Positions 55,209-64,000 of a DNA stretch of 64,000 nt are shown here, piece after piece. Within the stretch, counting starts at the first letter, position 1. Each line of letters starts with the position of its first letter. The DNA lies in the NCBI GenBank assembly GCA_022565595.1, contig JAIUML010000010.1, forward strand, positions 1-64,000, in the 5' to 3' direction. Made by a program: the position numbers and the translations under genes. The notes under the pieces were generated by a model. The model worked only from the letters and a program-made list of their open reading frames with translations, was not told where the DNA came from and made no database searches. This DNA is from Saccharospirillum sp. GTDB lineage: Bacteria; Pseudomonadota; Gammaproteobacteria; Pseudomonadales; Natronospirillaceae.

Positions 55209-56015
55209 ATGTGTGAATTGCTTGGCATGAGTGCCAACACCCCAACCGACCTCTGCTTCAGTTTCACCGGCTTGACTCGTCGCGGTGGCCAGACCGGCCC
55301 GCACAAGGATGGCTGGGGCGTGGCTTTTTATGAAGGCAAGGGGGTGCGCTGTTTTCATGAATCCGGTGCCAGTGCGAGCTCGCGCATTGCCGAGGTCGTA
55401 CAGACGCACCCGATCAAGAGTGAAGTGGCCATTTGCCATATTCGCCAGGCCAATGTCGGCGCCGTCTGCCTGGCCAATACCCACCCCTTTATTCGGGAAA
55501 TGTGGGGGCACTATTGGACCTTTGCTCACAATGGTCAGTTGGAAGGGTATCTGCCTCAATCAGGGATTTTTCAGCCAGTGGGCACGACCGACAGCGAGGC
55601 GCTATTTTGTGATCTGATGAACCAGGTACGATTAGACTGCGGCCCGGAATGTGACCTTGAAAGGTTGACGTCTTTTCTGGTATCCCGCAGCCAGGCCTAT
55701 GCGCAACTGGGTGTATTCAACCTCCTGCTCAGCAACGGTGACTGGCTGTTTACCTTCTGTACCACCAAAATGGCCAGCATCACCCGCAGGGCTCCCTTTG
55801 GTCCTGCCCGGTTGAAGGATGCGGACGTCATCGTCGATTTCGAAGCCGAGACCACCCCCAATGACATCGTCAGTGTCATCGTCACCGAACCGTTGACCAG
55901 CGATGAGCAGTGGGATCTCTATCAGCCGGGCGAATGGCGGCTGTGGCAAAAGGGTCTGGTGATTGATCAGGGGCGGGTCCCCATCCCTGAGCGAGAGCAT
56001 CCTGCTCAGGCCTGA
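55209..56015 (+). CDS. Class II glutamine amidotransferase (YafJ-like)
   Basis: 268 residues from the ATG at 55209, so that Cys2 of MCELLGMSAN becomes the N-terminal nucleophile after Met removal, as required for this Ntn family. Other motifs: RRGGQTGPHKDGWGVAFYEG, AICHIRQANVG and TFAHNGQLEGYLP. No synthetase domain, so the amide acceptor is unknown. YafJ-type proteins are annotated as putative amidotransferases only. Confidence 0.92.
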   Translation: MCELLGMSANTPTDLCFSFTGLTRRGGQTGPHKDGWGVAFYEGKGVRCFHESGASASSRIAEVVQTHPIKSEVAICHIRQANVGAVCLANTHPFIREMWGHYWTFAHNGQLEGYLPQSGIFQPVGTTDSEALFCDLMNQVRLDCGPECDLERLTSFLVSRSQAYAQLGVFNLLLSNGDWLFTFCTTKMASITRRAPFGPARLKDADVIVDFEAETTPNDIVSVIVTEPLTSDEQWDLYQPGEWRLWQKGLVIDQGRVPIPEREHPAQA

Positions 56016-56070
56016 GAGTCCACGCCCATGCAATTCCGGCAGACCTCGATTACATTCCTTGCTTTATTAA

Positions 56071-56091
56071 CATACCATACGGTATGGTATG
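56071..56091. promoter_or_regulatory. 21-base palindromic operator, probably for the TetR protein
   Basis: CATACCATAC, one central G, GTATGGTATG: perfect 10-base arms. It lies about 33 bases before the first gene of the small operon that encodes a TetR regulator. Confidence 0.8.
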
Positions 56092-56124
56092 CTTTATCCC
56101 GGTCAAGACAAGGAAATGCAACGC

Positions 56125-56514
56125 ATGAAACTCTATAAAATCAGTGGTTGGCTGTTGGTTGCGATTGGTGTTCTGCACAACAGCATTGGGTTGGCAATGG
56201 GGTGGCCCATTCTGGGTGACATGGTCGCCGACGGAGTCTGGAACAGCATCGAGCCTGGTGGGCAGATGCACTTTGATCGTAGCGCCATTCTGTGGTTTCT
56301 GCTGACCGGCTTTTTCTGGATGTTGCTGGGCTACCTGATGCAGGCCTGGCTTGATCAATCCCTGGCCCCCTTGCCAAGAGCGCTGGGCTGGGCCTTTGTC
56401 GCCGTTGGTCTCGTCGTTGCGATCATTCTGCCTGTTTCGGGCGCCTTGTTGTTCATCGCTCTTGGGCTGCTTGTCGTCTTCGGCGCAACTGAGTCAGATC
56501 AGGTTCGAGCATGA
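56125..56514 (+). CDS. DUF6463-like small membrane protein
   Basis: 129 residues from the ATG at 56125 (AAGGA ten bases upstream; an ATG at 56116 sits too close). Four helices: KISGWLLVAIGVLHNSIGLA, FLLTGFFWMLLGYLMQ, a third from WAFVAVGLVVAIILPVSG and a fourth from ALLFIALGLLVVFG. Resembles DUF6463 proteins; function unknown. First gene of a three-gene operon with the TetR gene overlapping by ATGA. Confidence 0.75.
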   Translation: MKLYKISGWLLVAIGVLHNSIGLAMGWPILGDMVADGVWNSIEPGGQMHFDRSAILWFLLTGFFWMLLGYLMQAWLDQSLAPLPRALGWAFVAVGLVVAIILPVSGALLFIALGLLVVFGATESDQVRA

Positions 56515-57059
56515 AAATCAGTCGTGAAGAATGGCTGTCCAGTGGCCTGGCCCTGCTCGCCGAGCATGGTTCAGAAGTGATCAAGATTGACCGACTTTGC
56601 CGCCACTTGAAGGTGACCAAGGGGTCGTTCTATCACTACTTTGCAAATCGCCAGGCTTTTGTAGACGAACTTCTTGCTTATTGGTTGAAAAAGGACACTG
56701 ACGAGGTGATCGAGAGTCTTTCTGGCATGGCCGACCCTCATGTCCGAGGTCAAGCCTTGAACCAGCGTGTTGAACAGGCTGACTTGAAGCCGGAAATGGC
56801 CTTGCGCATCTGGGGGCATCAGGATCCTGGCGTGGCTGAGGCGGTAGCCCAGGTGGACAAGCGTCGCCTGGATTACTTGACCAGTCTGGTGCAAGAGCAG
56901 GCAGGGCGCAGCGATCAGGCTGAGTTGATGGCCAAACTGGCCTACGCGCACTTTGTGGGTTGCCAGACCCTGGGTGATCTCGTCAGCAAGGATGAATGGG
57001 CACAGATGGACCTACTGCTGCACCAGATGGTGCTCAACCAACTGGAGGGCTCACCATGA
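56511..57059 (+). CDS. TetR-family transcriptional regulator
   Basis: 182 residues. N-terminal helix-turn-helix at residues 20-50 (IDRLCRHLKVTKGSFYHYFA), then a helical ligand domain without recognisable specificity. Overlaps both neighbours by ATGA, so co-translated with two small membrane proteins and very likely autoregulated through the palindrome at 56071-56091. Confidence 0.92.
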   Translation: MKISREEWLSSGLALLAEHGSEVIKIDRLCRHLKVTKGSFYHYFANRQAFVDELLAYWLKKDTDEVIESLSGMADPHVRGQALNQRVEQADLKPEMALRIWGHQDPGVAEAVAQVDKRRLDYLTSLVQEQAGRSDQAELMAKLAYAHFVGCQTLGDLVSKDEWAQMDLLLHQMVLNQLEGSP

Positions 57060-57454
57060 ATGCATGGTTGTTGGCAGCGATACTGAACCTGATGGCAGCC
57101 TTGGTGCACATTGGCATTATCGTCGGAGGCCCTGGCTGGTACCGTTTTTTCGGCTCGGGTGAGCGTATGGCCATTATGGCGGAGCGCAAGCACCCCTGGC
57201 CTGCGATTCTGACCTCTACGATCGCATTGGCGTTGGCCGTGGCCTCGGCCTATTGTCTGGCGCTGGGAGGCTACCTGGGCGAATTGCCCTTGATGTGGTG
57301 GGTTGGTGTATTGCTGACGGCCATTTACACCCTGCGCGGGATCTTGCCATTGGTGGCCATGGCTTTTGCCAGACAAGCAAGAACGCCTTTTCTACTGTGG
57401 TCATCCTTGATTTGTGGTGGTATCGCTGTGGTGCATTGGTTGGCGTGGGTGTAA
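57056..57454 (+). CDS. Conserved four-helix membrane protein
   Basis: 132 residues from the ATG at 57056, overlapping the TetR stop. Four helices: residues 3-24 (LLAAILNLMAALVHIGIIVG), 50-70, 76-98 and about 108-128. Conserved-looking polar loop GWYRFFGSGERMAIMAERKH after helix 1. Function unknown. Its pairing with another small membrane protein and a TetR gene suggests an inducible membrane-stress or efflux-like response, which is inference. Confidence 0.8.
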   Translation: MNAWLLAAILNLMAALVHIGIIVGGPGWYRFFGSGERMAIMAERKHPWPAILTSTIALALAVASAYCLALGGYLGELPLMWWVGVLLTAIYTLRGILPLVAMAFARQARTPFLLWSSLICGGIAVVHWLAWV

Positions 57455-57508
57455 TAGAAGGGCAGTGAATACTGCCCCTCGAAGCCCTTGATCAGTGGCC
57501 TTTGTTAC

Positions 57509-59101
57509 TTAGCCAAACTGGTTCATGGTGTTGTCTTTGCCACCGGCCTTCAGTGCCGCTTCACCGGCAAAGAATTCCTTGTGGTCATCGCCAATGTTGG
57601 AGCCGGCCATGTCCTGGTGCTTCACCGTGGCGATGCCCTGACGAAGCTCCTGACGTTGAACGCCTGCTACATAGGCGAGCATGCCCTCGTCGCCGAAGTA
57701 CCCCTTGGCCAGGTTGTCGGTAGACAACGCTGCCGTGTGGTAGGTTGGCAGGGTGATCAGGTGGTGGAAAATGCCCGCTTCGCGTGACGCATCACGCTGG
57801 AAGTTCTGGCACCACTTGTCGGCTTCCTGGCCGAGTTCAGTTGCGTCGTATTCGACACTCATCAGATCGGCGCGGTTGTAGGCGGAAACATCCTTGCCTT
57901 CCTGCTGCCATGCATCGAATACCTGCTGGCGGAAGTTCAGTGTCCAGTTGAATGAGGGGCTGTTGTTGTAGACCAGTTTGGCATCGGGCACTACGGCGCG
58001 AATGCGGTTTACCATCTGGGCGATCTGACCAACGTGGGGCTTTTCGGTCTCGATCCACAGCAGATCGGCACCATTCTGCAGGCTGGCGATGCAATCCATC
58101 ACCACGCGGTCTTCACCTGAGCCCGCCTTGAACTGGAACAGACCAGAGGCCAGACGCTTCGGCTTCACCAGCTTGCCGTTTTGCTTGATGACAACGTCGC
58201 CATTATTGATGTCGGCTGCGCTTTCGATGATATCGCCATCGATGAAGCTGTTGTACTGGTCGCCCAAATCACCGGGTTCATTGGTAACGGCGATCTGCTT
58301 GGTCAGGCCGGCGCCCAGAGAGTCGGTACGGGCAACGATGACACCATCGTCGACACCCAATTCCAGGAAGGCGAGGCGGCAGGCGTTGATCTTGGCCAGG
58401 AAGTCGGCGTGAGGCACCGTGACCTTGCCATCCTGGTGGCCGCATTGTTTCTCGTCAGAGACCTGGTTTTCTATCTGGATGCAGCAGGCACCGGCTTCGA
58501 TCATCTTCTTCGCCAGCAGGTAAGTGGCTTCGGCGTTACCAAAGCCGGCATCGATGTCGGCGATGATGGGCACCACATGCGTCTCGTGCTGGTCGATCTG
58601 GGTCTCAAGGCTGCGCGCCTTGACTTCATCACCGGCCGCTTGAGCGGCTTCCAGGTCACGGAACAGATGGTTCAGTTCCCAGGCATCGGCCTGACGCAGG
58701 AAGGTATACAGCTCTTCGATCAGCGCTGGTACCGAGGTTTTTTCGTGCATGGACTGGTCGGGCAGGGGGCCGAACTCGGAACGCAGGGCGGCAACCATCC
58801 AGCCAGACAGGTAGAGGTAACGGCGCTTGGTGCTGTTGAAATGCTTTTTGATGGAAATCATTTTCTGCTGACCAATGAAACCATGCCAGCAACCCAGCGA
58901 TTGGGTGTACTGGCTGCTGTCCTGGTCGTAAGCCGCCATGTCTTCGCGCATGATTTTCGCCGTGTATTTGGCGATGTCCAGGCCCGTCTGGAAACGGTTC
59001 TGAGCGCGCATGCGTGCGGCATGCTCAGGCTTGATGGCGTTCCAGGTAGGGTTCTGCTTCAGAATGGAAGCGATGGCGTCGATGTCGTTGCGGTATGTCA
59101 T
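57509..59101 (-). CDS. aceA: Isocitrate lyase, long form
   Basis: 530 residues from the ATG at 59099-59101, near the length of Pseudomonas aeruginosa AceA (531). Catalytic loop DEKQCGHQDGKVTVP contains the active Cys in a KQCGH variant of the KKCGH motif; other motifs are DIDAGFGNAEATYLLAKKMI and YNNSPSFNWTLNF. First enzyme of the glyoxylate shunt, cleaving isocitrate to glyoxylate and succinate, for growth on acetate or fatty acids. Monocistronic; malate synthase is not in the window. An A/T-rich palindrome lies upstream. Confidence 0.95.
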   Translation of the reverse strand: MTYRNDIDAIASILKQNPTWNAIKPEHAARMRAQNRFQTGLDIAKYTAKIMREDMAAYDQDSSQYTQSLGCWHGFIGQQKMISIKKHFNSTKRRYLYLSGWMVAALRSEFGPLPDQSMHEKTSVPALIEELYTFLRQADAWELNHLFRDLEAAQAAGDEVKARSLETQIDQHETHVVPIIADIDAGFGNAEATYLLAKKMIEAGACCIQIENQVSDEKQCGHQDGKVTVPHADFLAKINACRLAFLELGVDDGVIVARTDSLGAGLTKQIAVTNEPGDLGDQYNSFIDGDIIESAADINNGDVVIKQNGKLVKPKRLASGLFQFKAGSGEDRVVMDCIASLQNGADLLWIETEKPHVGQIAQMVNRIRAVVPDAKLVYNNSPSFNWTLNFRQQVFDAWQQEGKDVSAYNRADLMSVEYDATELGQEADKWCQNFQRDASREAGIFHHLITLPTYHTAALSTDNLAKGYFGDEGMLAYVAGVQRQELRQGIATVKHQDMAGSNIGDDHKEFFAGEAALKAGGKDNTMNQFG

Positions 59102-59205
59102 GGTGGGCACCTGCCTTTTTATGATTGATGAGACCTTCGTCCGGGTTGAGTGTTTTTTGCTCAATCGGGCTTCGATAGGTCTTAATCTAGGCGGTTTTTT
59201 CTCAT

Positions 59206-59221
59206 AATATAAATTTATATT
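59206..59221. promoter_or_regulatory. A/T palindrome upstream of aceA
   Basis: AATATAAATTTATATT is a perfect 16-base palindrome about 105 bases before the aceA start. Possible regulator site or promoter element; it could also be chance in A/T-rich DNA. Confidence 0.35.
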
Positions 59222-59332
59222 TTAGATTTTCAGTATTCATACGGTGAATTTTATAGCGGATATGGGGCTTTCAGCGAAATTTCGCTGGCTAAGGCAGATT
59301 TCTTCCATAAGGCAACAGTAGTTAGCATGCAT

Positions 59333-59359
59333 AAAAAAACCGGCCATTTAGCCGGTTTT
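59333..59359 (-). terminator. Rho-independent terminator after rpoD
   Basis: AAACCGGC/GCCGGTTT stem around a 6-base loop, followed on the minus strand by seven T. It ends the rpsU-dnaG-rpoD operon 28 bases after the rpoD stop. Confidence 0.92.
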
Positions 59360-59386
59360 GTTTATCACTGCACGGATTCTTAAAGC

Positions 59387-61222
<1,836 letters not shown>

Positions 61223-61272
61223 AGAAACCCTGTATATTCATGAGTGGATCAAGCGCGGGCAAATAGCCCTCT

Positions 61273-61301
61273 AGTGTACCGTATATCAAGTAGTTAGCCA
61301 A
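61273..61301 (-). promoter_or_regulatory. rpoD internal promoter
   Basis: Minus-strand TTGGCT (61296-61301), 17-base spacer, TACACT (61273-61278). Lies in the 167-base dnaG-rpoD gap, about 50 bases before the rpoD start. Confidence 0.55.
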
Positions 61302-61389
61302 TTTTTAACCAGTAATTTCTTAACAATACGGTTCTCCCCCGGCTATACCTTGGCATCCGGAGTATTCGGGTCTTTCTGTGTCAGCCGAG

Positions 61390-63306
61390 TCACTGATTGG
61401 CCGGCTGTTTTTTCTTGCGTTGCAACGATAGAAATCGCTGCTTTTCTTCCGTCGTAACGGTTGGGTCTCTGTCGATGATGATGCGCTGTTTTAGTGCTTC
61501 GTATTCTGCATCGGGCGCTCTCTTGGTGAGGGCGGTCACCAATTTTTCAAGTTCCAGCCGTGCCCTATCGGCTGAATTAATCTCTTCACCGCCATGCTCT
61601 TCCAGCCAAAGGTAGTCCGAGGCGGCTATCGGCGCGAGGGTGGCACGCAGGCCATGTTGGCATAAATAATCAAAAGCGTGGTATAGATCGGTGCGCGGTG
61701 CCTGCTGCAGCAAGTCTACCACCTGTGTCAACAGGGCCTTGCCGGCCTGCTCCGGTAAATGGTTCAGTTGCTCCAGGTCCAGCTCTCTTGCCAGAGTCGG
61801 GTGGCGAATGAGCCAGGCGAGGCAGCGATGAATCAGACCAAACTGAACGCCCAGACCGGAGCGTTTTGGGGGTGCATAGGTCCCACCGGAGTTGTTGGTA
61901 CCTGGCTCCCTGTCGTCAGGGAAGGGTGACTCCTGCCAGTAGTCCCCGGGTGGGGGGGCTTCAGGATTGGCTGGTCTGGGCTCTGCCGCCAGCTTTGGTT
62001 TGACTGCCTCAAAGCTGGATAAGATTTGTTCCAGTGGCAAGCCGACCAGGTTCGACAGTTGCTGCAGTAGCAATTGGTGCAGTACGCCAGCAGGCACCTG
62101 ATCGATCCAGCCACGTGCGATGCTGGCCAAACGAGCTTTGCCATCGAGGCTGGAGACATCGGCCTGACTTTGCAGATGCTCAAACAGAAAGTCAGGCAAG
62201 CTCTGCGCCTGACGCATCCGCTTCATGAAGACTTCATGGCCTTCCTTGCGCACCAGGGTGTCCGGGTCTTCACCCTCTGGCAAAAATAGAAAGCGAGCCT
62301 GTTGGCCATCGTGAATTTCTGCCAGGGTGTTTTCCAACGCTCGCAGTGCTGCCCGTCGGCCGGCCTCGTCGCCATCGAAGCAGAAGACGATTTCCGGGGT
62401 CAGCTTGAACAGCCGCTGCACATGGGCGCGGCTGGTGGCGGTCCCCAGGGTAGCGACGGTATTTTTCACGCCAAATTGGGCCAGAGCGACCACATCCATG
62501 TAGCCTTCGACGATAAGAATGTTGTCGAAGCTGCGCAGTGCCTGACGGGCTTCATAAAGGCCGTAGAGTTCGTTGCCCTTGTGATAAATGGGCGTTTCAG
62601 GGCTGTTCAGGTATTTGGGTTTGTCGTCCGGGTTGATCACCCGGCCGCCAAAGGCAATGGTGCGCCCGCGTATATCGCGTATCGGGAACATCAGCCGTTG
62701 GCGAAATCGGTCGTATTCGCGGCCCTTGTCGTTGCGAATGGTCATGCCAGTTGCCAGCAACTGTTCGTTGGCATCGTCCTTGTTGGCAAAATGATTCATG
62801 AGGTTTTGCCAACCCTCGGGGGCATAACCGATCTGGTAACGCTGCACGACTTCCTCACTCAAGCCCCGGTTCAGTACATATTGCTGAACCGCCTGGGCGT
62901 TTTGATGGTGAAAAAGTTGGTGGTTGTAATAGTCCGCACAGGCACCCATCAGATCGTAGAGCGTGCGCTGCTTGCGCTGGCGCTCCTGTTGGGCCGGGCT
63001 CTGTTCTTCGCGCGGGACTTCGACACCCGCCTGGCGGGCCAATTCCTCGACTGCTTCAGGGAAGCTCAGGCGTTCGTATTCCTGCAGGAAACGCAAGGCA
63101 GTGCCGGATGCGCCACAGCCAAAACAGTAGTAAAACTGTTTGGTGGGGTTGACCGAAAAGGACGGGGATTTTTCGTTATGGAACGGGCAGCAGGCCCAAT
63201 GGTCCTTGCCCTTCTTTTTCAGCGGGATGCGGTGGCCGATTACCTCGACGATGTCAGTGCGCTCGAGCAGGTCATCAATGAAATTATTGGGAATCAAACC
63301 GGCCAT
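61390..63306 (-). CDS. dnaG: DNA primase
   Basis: 638 residues from the ATG at 63304-63306 (MAGLIPNNFIDDLLERTDIV); a GTG four codons earlier is less likely. N-terminal CHC2 zinc finger (CCPFHNEKSPSF and YYCFGCGASG), catalytic core with TOPRIM motifs (LIVEGYMDVVAL, FCFDGDEAGRRAA), and a C-terminal DnaB-interaction domain after a Pro-rich linker (about residues 430-480). Synthesises replication primers. Middle gene of the macromolecular-synthesis operon. Confidence 0.97.
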   Translation of the reverse strand: MAGLIPNNFIDDLLERTDIVEVIGHRIPLKKKGKDHWACCPFHNEKSPSFSVNPTKQFYYCFGCGASGTALRFLQEYERLSFPEAVEELARQAGVEVPREEQSPAQQERQRKQRTLYDLMGACADYYNHQLFHHQNAQAVQQYVLNRGLSEEVVQRYQIGYAPEGWQNLMNHFANKDDANEQLLATGMTIRNDKGREYDRFRQRLMFPIRDIRGRTIAFGGRVINPDDKPKYLNSPETPIYHKGNELYGLYEARQALRSFDNILIVEGYMDVVALAQFGVKNTVATLGTATSRAHVQRLFKLTPEIVFCFDGDEAGRRAALRALENTLAEIHDGQQARFLFLPEGEDPDTLVRKEGHEVFMKRMRQAQSLPDFLFEHLQSQADVSSLDGKARLASIARGWIDQVPAGVLHQLLLQQLSNLVGLPLEQILSSFEAVKPKLAAEPRPANPEAPPPGDYWQESPFPDDREPGTNNSGGTYAPPKRSGLGVQFGLIHRCLAWLIRHPTLARELDLEQLNHLPEQAGKALLTQVVDLLQQAPRTDLYHAFDYLCQHGLRATLAPIAASDYLWLEEHGGEEINSADRARLELEKLVTALTKRAPDAEYEALKQRIIIDRDPTVTTEEKQRFLSLQRKKKQPANQ

Positions 63307-63387
63307 GATGGCATGCACCCTCTACGCCTGCAGTGGAACCCGACTGGCTCAGCAGAATGAATATGCTGGTTCGGGGAGACCGGGAAT

Positions 63388-63834
63388 TCAGCTCAGTTGG
63401 GCTTTGATCTTCTGACTGACCGCGCCCATATCGGCTCGGCCCTGTACCTTGGGCTTGAGCAGGCCCATAACTTTGCCCATGTCCTGCATGCCTGTCGCTC
63501 CGGTGGTGGCGATGGCATCCTGAATCAGGGCATTGATATCTTCTTCCGACAGTGCCGCAGGGAGAAAAGTGGCAATCACCTCCATTTCTTCTCGTTCTAT
63601 TGCGGCCAGATCATCGCGCCCGGCAGCATCAAACTGCGCTATGGAATCACGACGTTGTTTGTTCATTTTATCGAGAACGGCCAGCACTCTGGCGTCATCG
63701 AGTTCAATCCGCTCATCAACCTCGATGCGTTTGAGCTCAGCGAGGATTAGCCGAATCGTTCCCAGGCGTGTCTTTTCTTTGGCACGCATGGCGTCTTTCA
63801 TCGCTTCGGTAATCTGGTGCTTGAGCTCAGACAT
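63388..63834 (-). CDS. yqeY: GatB/YqeY domain protein
   Basis: 148 residues. YqeY pattern: MKDAMRAKEKTRLGTIRLIL at the N-terminus and LIQDAIATTGATGMQDMGKV with KPKVQGRADMGAVSQKIKAQ at the C-terminus, similar to the tRNA-binding tail domain of GatB. Role uncertain, possibly tRNA or amidotransferase related. Its position between rpsU and dnaG is conserved in gammaproteobacteria. Confidence 0.93.
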   Translation of the reverse strand: MSELKHQITEAMKDAMRAKEKTRLGTIRLILAELKRIEVDERIELDDARVLAVLDKMNKQRRDSIAQFDAAGRDDLAAIEREEMEVIATFLPAALSEEDINALIQDAIATTGATGMQDMGKVMGLLKPKVQGRADMGAVSQKIKAQLS

Positions 63835-63864
63835 CAGGTCAACCCACGGTAGTACAAGAGAAAA

Positions 63865-64000
63865 TCAGTACAGGCGCACCATACGCTTGTTTTCACGCTG
63901 CAATTTCTTGGCGTGACGCTTGACGGCAGCTGCAGCCTTGCGCTTACGAACCCAGGTAGGCTTCTCGTAGTGCTCGCGACGGCGAACTTCAGACAGAACA
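63865..64000 (-). CDS. rpsU: 30S ribosomal protein S21 (5' end beyond the window)
   Basis: The last 44 codons are present: [20 protein letters not shown], then [20 protein letters not shown] and VRLY, followed by a TGA at 63865-63867. Highly basic and typical of S21, about 27 residues missing at the N-terminus. First gene of the operon with yqeY, dnaG and rpoD. S21 lies on the 30S platform and aids initiation. Confidence 0.96.
   Translation of the reverse strand, partial: VLSEVRRREHYEKPTWVRKRKAAAAVKRHAKKLQRENKRMVRLY

Noticed and set aside
57460-57477. GGGCAGT/ACTGCCC hairpin between the membrane protein gene and aceA
   Set aside because: The stem is good but neither side has a T run, so it is not called as an intrinsic terminator; Rho-dependent or chance structure is possible.
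58181-59128. 315-codon plus-strand frame opposite aceA
   Set aside because: Antisense shadow of isocitrate lyase.
62302-63360. 352-codon plus-strand frame opposite dnaG
   Set aside because: Antisense to clear primase motifs; no ribosome-binding site and no recognisable motif.

Overview
The window looks like chromosomal DNA of a free-living, probably marine gammaproteobacterium. An Oceanospirillales or Saccharospirillaceae-type host is only an inference. The main evidence is the intact rpsU-yqeY-dnaG-rpoD macromolecular-synthesis operon at the right end, nrdA-nrdB-yfaE with paired NrdR boxes, a yybP-ykoY Mn riboswitch before a UPF0016 exporter, long-form isocitrate lyase, and Fur and Zur boxes of gammaproteobacterial type. 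No tRNA, rRNA, CRISPR array or prophage was seen.

Region by region. (1) 1-5018 is accessory: the 3' part of a mosaic RHS/YD-repeat protein with a possible small immunity gene, then a REP-associated transposase (RAYT) bounded by inverted and tandem short repeats, abutting a 5'-truncated serine hydrolase. (2) 5100-13423: a LysR regulator divergent from a dipeptide/oligopeptide ABC transporter, followed by a cytosolic S15/CocE-type hydrolase. (3) 13443-18515: a complete sulfate uptake set (cysA, cysW, cysT, sbp) and its CysB-type regulator. (4) 18635-25173: amidase, TauE/SafE exporter, gamma-glutamyltransferase-like Ntn hydrolase and a NitT/TauT-type ABC transporter whose operon carries a textbook sigma-54 promoter. 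This suggests nitrogen scavenging from an amide. (5) 25213-28691: a zinc-homeostasis cluster (ZigA-type GTPase, DUF1826, Zur, second G3E GTPase) behind an 18-bp Zur box. (6) 28750-31152: glpD and an Hsp20 chaperone, with terminators. (7) 31370-40418: heme acquisition (hmuS, hmuT, hmuU, hmuV, TonB-dependent receptor, HmuY-like lipoprotein, TonB) with two Fur boxes, one of which sits between divergent promoters and a candidate terminated small RNA or leader.

(8) 40491-44745: pobA and an AraC-family regulator for 4-hydroxybenzoate, and a soluble multi-PAS chemoreceptor-like protein. (9) 44749-48579: class Ia ribonucleotide reductase with its ferredoxin. (10) 48682-49419: Mn exporter and riboswitch. 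(11) 49484-55075: a tripartite tricarboxylate transporter (tctCBA) and a CitA/CitB-type two-component system. (12) 55209-57454: class II glutamine amidotransferase, then a small membrane protein/TetR/membrane protein operon behind a 21-bp palindromic operator. (13) 57509-64000: aceA and the rpoD operon.

No wholly new multi-gene system is evident. The least explained items are the Fur-controlled terminated transcript at about 40111-40311 with the 29-residue protein after it, the sigma-54-driven amide cluster, the structured element at 30554-30604, and the RHS tip with its candidate immunity protein. Assignments rest on reading motifs and architecture by eye; no database search was run.
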